NCBI RefSeq assembly: GCF_026627445.1
Contig: NZ_JAPNLJ010000046.1
Location: 1-51,288 of the forward strand
Reading direction: 5' to 3'
DNA from: Streptomyces sp. H27-H1
Lineage (GTDB): Bacteria > Actinomycetota > Actinomycetes > Streptomycetales > Streptomycetaceae
DNA: 51,288 nucleotides
Part shown: one piece after another, positions 49,186 to 51,288 of the stretch
How positions within the stretch are numbered: position 1 is the stretch's first letter
How the letters are laid out: every line of letters starts with the position of its first letter
Program-made: the position numbers and the translations under genes
Notes under the pieces: model-generated
What the model was told of the DNA's origin: nothing
What the model saw: the letters and a program-made list of their open reading frames with translations, nothing else
Databases searched by the model: none

Positions 49186-51288
49186 CCCTGACCCCAACCC
49201 CCCCCTCCCCTCACTCCGAAGACCCCCACCCCGACCTGCCCCCGGACGACCGGTCCCCGGCATCCCGGCCGGTCGACCGGCTCACGGAACCGAGCCCGGC
49301 ATCCCACCCGGGTGACACGCTCACGGAGCCGAGGCCGGACGTGACCCTCGCCGCGCCCGCCCCGGCATCGGAGGCGGGCACCCTCCGCACGAACCCGCCC
49401 CCGGCATCGCGGCCGGGCACCACGCTCACGGACCCGAACCCGAACGGCCAGGCCCCCACCCCGCCGCCCCGCCCGGGTGACCCGCTCGCGGAGCCGAGCC
49501 CGGCGGGCCGTGATCCGGCCGGGCCGGTTCCGGGGATCGCCGGTATGGCGGGGGCCGGGTTCCTTCCGGCCGCCTCCGGGACGGAGTACGCCTGTATGCG
49601 GGGCACCGCCCCGCCCGGCGCAGCCGTGCGGTCCGCCCCGGCCGCGCCGGTCCGGGGGCCCAGGGGCCTGCCCCCGGTTTCGGGAAGGGGCGGGTCCGGG
49701 GAGAGTCCCCCCGCCGCACCCGACGCCCCGCCGCGCACGCAGAGCCGTACCGCCCCGGTGACGGCCGCGCCCGGCCCGCTCCCCGGCCCTCCCGGGCCCG
49801 GGAGCACCACCGTGCTCGACGCCCCGCCCCGCCCAGCCGACCCGGCATCCGGGCCCGGGGCCGGGCCCGGGGCCGGAGCCGGGGCCGGAGCCGGAGCCGG
49901 AGCCGCGCCCGTGTCCGGGGCTGGAGCCGGGGCCGCGCCCGTGCTCGTATCCGCGGCCAGGGCCGGGGCCACGTCCGTGTTCGTATCCGAGGCCGAGGCC
50001 GACACCGCGCCCTTGTACGCATCTACGTCCGGATCCGGGGCCGTGCTCGTATCCGCGTCCAAGTCCGGGGCCAAGCCCGGGGCCACCTCCGGATCCGGAT
50101 CCGCGCCCCCGCAGACCCTCGTGCCGGACCACGGGCCGCAGCCCCGCCCCGCCGAGCCCCCGGCCGGGATCCGCCGGATCGAGGGGCTGCTCCTCGGGCT
50201 CGCCGCAGGCGATGCCGCCGGGTGGCCCGCGGCACGCCACCGTGCCAGCCGCATGCCCGAGTGGACCCGCCGCCTCACCCGCGAGCTCGACACCTTCGCC
50301 GAGCAGAACGCCACCACCACCCTCCCCGTCCCCATCGCCCTCAACCAGCCCCCGGAGCCCCTGCGCCTCGGCCCGTCCGACGACGCCGAGTGGGCCGCCT
50401 TCGCCGCCGAGTCCGTCCTCACCGCCGCCGGTGTGCTGCTCAGCGACCTCTCCCGGTCCCGCAGGATGCGCGCCGCCATCGACCTCGCCTGGAACGCCCT
50501 GGCCAGCGAGGTCGCGGCGGCGGCCGAACGCGCGCCCGAGGTCGAATCCGCCGTCCTGCCCCTCCGCGCCCGGATCTCCGTCCGCGCCGGCCTCGGCAAC
50601 CTCGCCGCCGGCCTGCGCCCGCCCGCCACCGGCCACGACAACCCGCACTACTTCGACGACGCCGCCTGCATCCGGGCCTGCGTCCTCGCCGTCGTACATC
50701 CGGGGGACCCGCACGCGGCGGCGGACCTCGCGGAGTTCGACGCCCGCTACACCCAGGACGGCGACGGGGTGCACGGCGCCCGTGCCATGGCCGCAGCCAT
50801 CGCCACCGCCCTCGCCGGCACCGGAAGGTGCACGGCCGAGGACACCGACGCCGCCGTGGACGCGGCCCTGGCACAGCTCCCGGAGTCCACCGAGATCGGC
50901 CGCAACGCCCGGCACGCGGTGAAACTCGCCCGCGCCGAGGCGACCGGTGGGGCCTTCGCCATCGTCCCGCTCCTGGAGCACCAGATCGTCGACCACGTCT
51001 ACAGCTACGGGATCGCCGCCGCCGAAACCGTCCCCGTGGCCCTCGCCCTCGCCACCGCCGCCCGCGGCCGGGTCGGTGAGGCGGTGCCGGCCGCCGCCTG
51101 CCTGTCGCGCGTCGCGGACTCCGCCCCGGCCCTCGCCGGCGCACTGACCGGCGCCCTCGGCGGCGGCGACTCGCTCCCCGCCGCCTGGCGCGAAGCGTGC
51201 CGCACCCTCTCCGGCTGCGCCCTCCCCCGGCTGGCGGGCACCGACCTCGTCGAACTGGCCGCGCTGCTCACCCGTACCGAACTCACCT
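49182..51288 (+). CDS. Long ADP-ribosylglycohydrolase-like protein with disordered N-terminus, partial
   Basis: At least 702 codons, continuing past the right edge. Residues 1-~330 are Pro/Gly/Ala-rich with 13-residue repeats (such as SPASHPGDTLTEP) and APV-LVS type runs; no fold is apparent. From about 334 the ADP-ribosylglycohydrolase fold starts with GLLLGLAAGDAAGWP. The first metal cluster reads SDDAEW where the neighbour has TDDTEY. The second reads RVADSAPALAGAL where the neighbour has RDADTTAAVAGAL, so two usual ligand positions are changed. This may be a non-catalytic partner of the coupled intact enzyme. The ATG at 49182 overlaps its stop. Confidence 0.72.
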   Translation, partial: MTLTPTPPSPHSEDPHPDLPPDDRSPASRPVDRLTEPSPASHPGDTLTEPRPDVTLAAPAPASEAGTLRTNPPPASRPGTTLTDPNPNGQAPTPPPRPGDPLAEPSPAGRDPAGPVPGIAGMAGAGFLPAASGTEYACMRGTAPPGAAVRSAPAAPVRGPRGLPPVSGRGGSGESPPAAPDAPPRTQSRTAPVTAAPGPLPGPPGPGSTTVLDAPPRPADPASGPGAGPGAGAGAGAGAGAAPVSGAGAGAAPVLVSAARAGATSVFVSEAEADTAPLYASTSGSGAVLVSASKSGAKPGATSGSGSAPPQTLVPDHGPQPRPAEPPAGIRRIEGLLLGLAAGDAAGWPAARHRASRMPEWTRRLTRELDTFAEQNATTTLPVPIALNQPPEPLRLGPSDDAEWAAFAAESVLTAAGVLLSDLSRSRRMRAAIDLAWNALASEVAAAAERAPEVESAVLPLRARISVRAGLGNLAAGLRPPATGHDNPHYFDDAACIRACVLAVVHPGDPHAAADLAEFDARYTQDGDGVHGARAMAAAIATALAGTGRCTAEDTDAAVDAALAQLPESTEIGRNARHAVKLARAEATGGAFAIVPLLEHQIVDHVYSYGIAAAETVPVALALATAARGRVGEAVPAAACLSRVADSAPALAGALTGALGGGDSLPAAWREACRTLSGCALPRLAGTDLVELAALLTRTELT
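49257..49439 (+). repeat. 39-bp in-frame repeats
   Basis: Units at 49257-49295, 49296-49334, 49362-49400 and 49401-49439, with a 27-bp partial unit at 49335-49361, beginning CCGGCATC and encoding 13 residues each. They lie in the disordered N-terminus of the second ADP-ribosylglycohydrolase-like protein. Confidence 0.8.

Noticed and set aside
49128..50996. Minus-strand open frame of 622 codons
   Set aside because: Shadow of the second ADP-ribosylglycohydrolase-like gene; Gly/Pro/Arg-rich with no domain, while the opposite strand has a recognisable enzyme fold.

Overview
The window is high-GC DNA with GTG starts, ATGA/GTGA start-stop overlaps and few untranslated gaps. Gene content (split two-component system around an Rpf/LysM/M23 cell-wall enzyme, SgcJ-like proteins, SnoaL-fold duplicates, CspA, GltBD, VIT1) points to a Streptomyces or close actinobacterial relative. 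No species can be assigned from the sequence alone.

Layout. (1) 1-6257: a fumarylacetoacetate-hydrolase-fold hydratase, two SDRs, and the echA20-ipdA-ipdB-ipdC operon, divergently arranged around a KstR2-like palindrome at 2741-2759. (2) 6289-13953: housekeeping or miscellaneous genes (secreted HCX5R phosphatase, DEAD-box helicase, cold-shock protein, sensor kinase, cell-wall endopeptidase, response regulator, a decayed methyltransferase, a small membrane protein). (3) 13935-20792: second half of the steroid C/D-ring set: a paired acyl-CoA dehydrogenase set plus an enoyl-CoA hydratase on the minus strand, facing fadE30-ipdF-kstR2-fadA6 on the plus strand, again with a nearly identical operator (16985-17003) between them. 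(4) 20793-21720: remnants (MFS fragment, tRNA-like structure) and a small membrane protein. (5) 21724-28561: a PadR-controlled module: LLM flavin monooxygenase, SDR and HSL-type esterase; flavin reductase; fadD3-like ligase plus acyl-CoA dehydrogenase. Two matching palindromes sit in its two divergent promoter regions. (6) 28614-36810: VWA protein, solo TnpB element, PPOX protein, DUF1906 protein, MarR regulon with duplicated SgcJ-like proteins and an SDR, helical-repeat protein. (7) 36932-40446: molybdenum hydroxylase with fused 2Fe-2S and Mo subunits. (8) 40794-51288: glutamate synthase gltBD, VIT1 transporter, two tandem ADP-ribosylglycohydrolase-family genes, the second running off the right edge.

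How it works together. Regions 1, 3 and part of 5 reproduce the mycobacterial/rhodococcal KstR2 gene set that degrades the last two steroid rings (HIP, methylhexahydroindanedione propionate): FadD3 activation, FadE30 and IpdF/IpdC oxidation or reduction steps, EchA20 and IpdAB hydrolytic ring opening, the paired FadE dehydrogenase and FadA6 thiolysis. The unusual part is the PadR module. It has the enzyme order of a Baeyer-Villiger route (alcohol to ketone to ester to hydrolysed product, with its own flavin reductase), and its operator also sits in front of the fadD3-like gene. This suggests that HIP activation in this organism answers to a second signal. Functional assignments rest on motif recognition and gene order; no database search was run.
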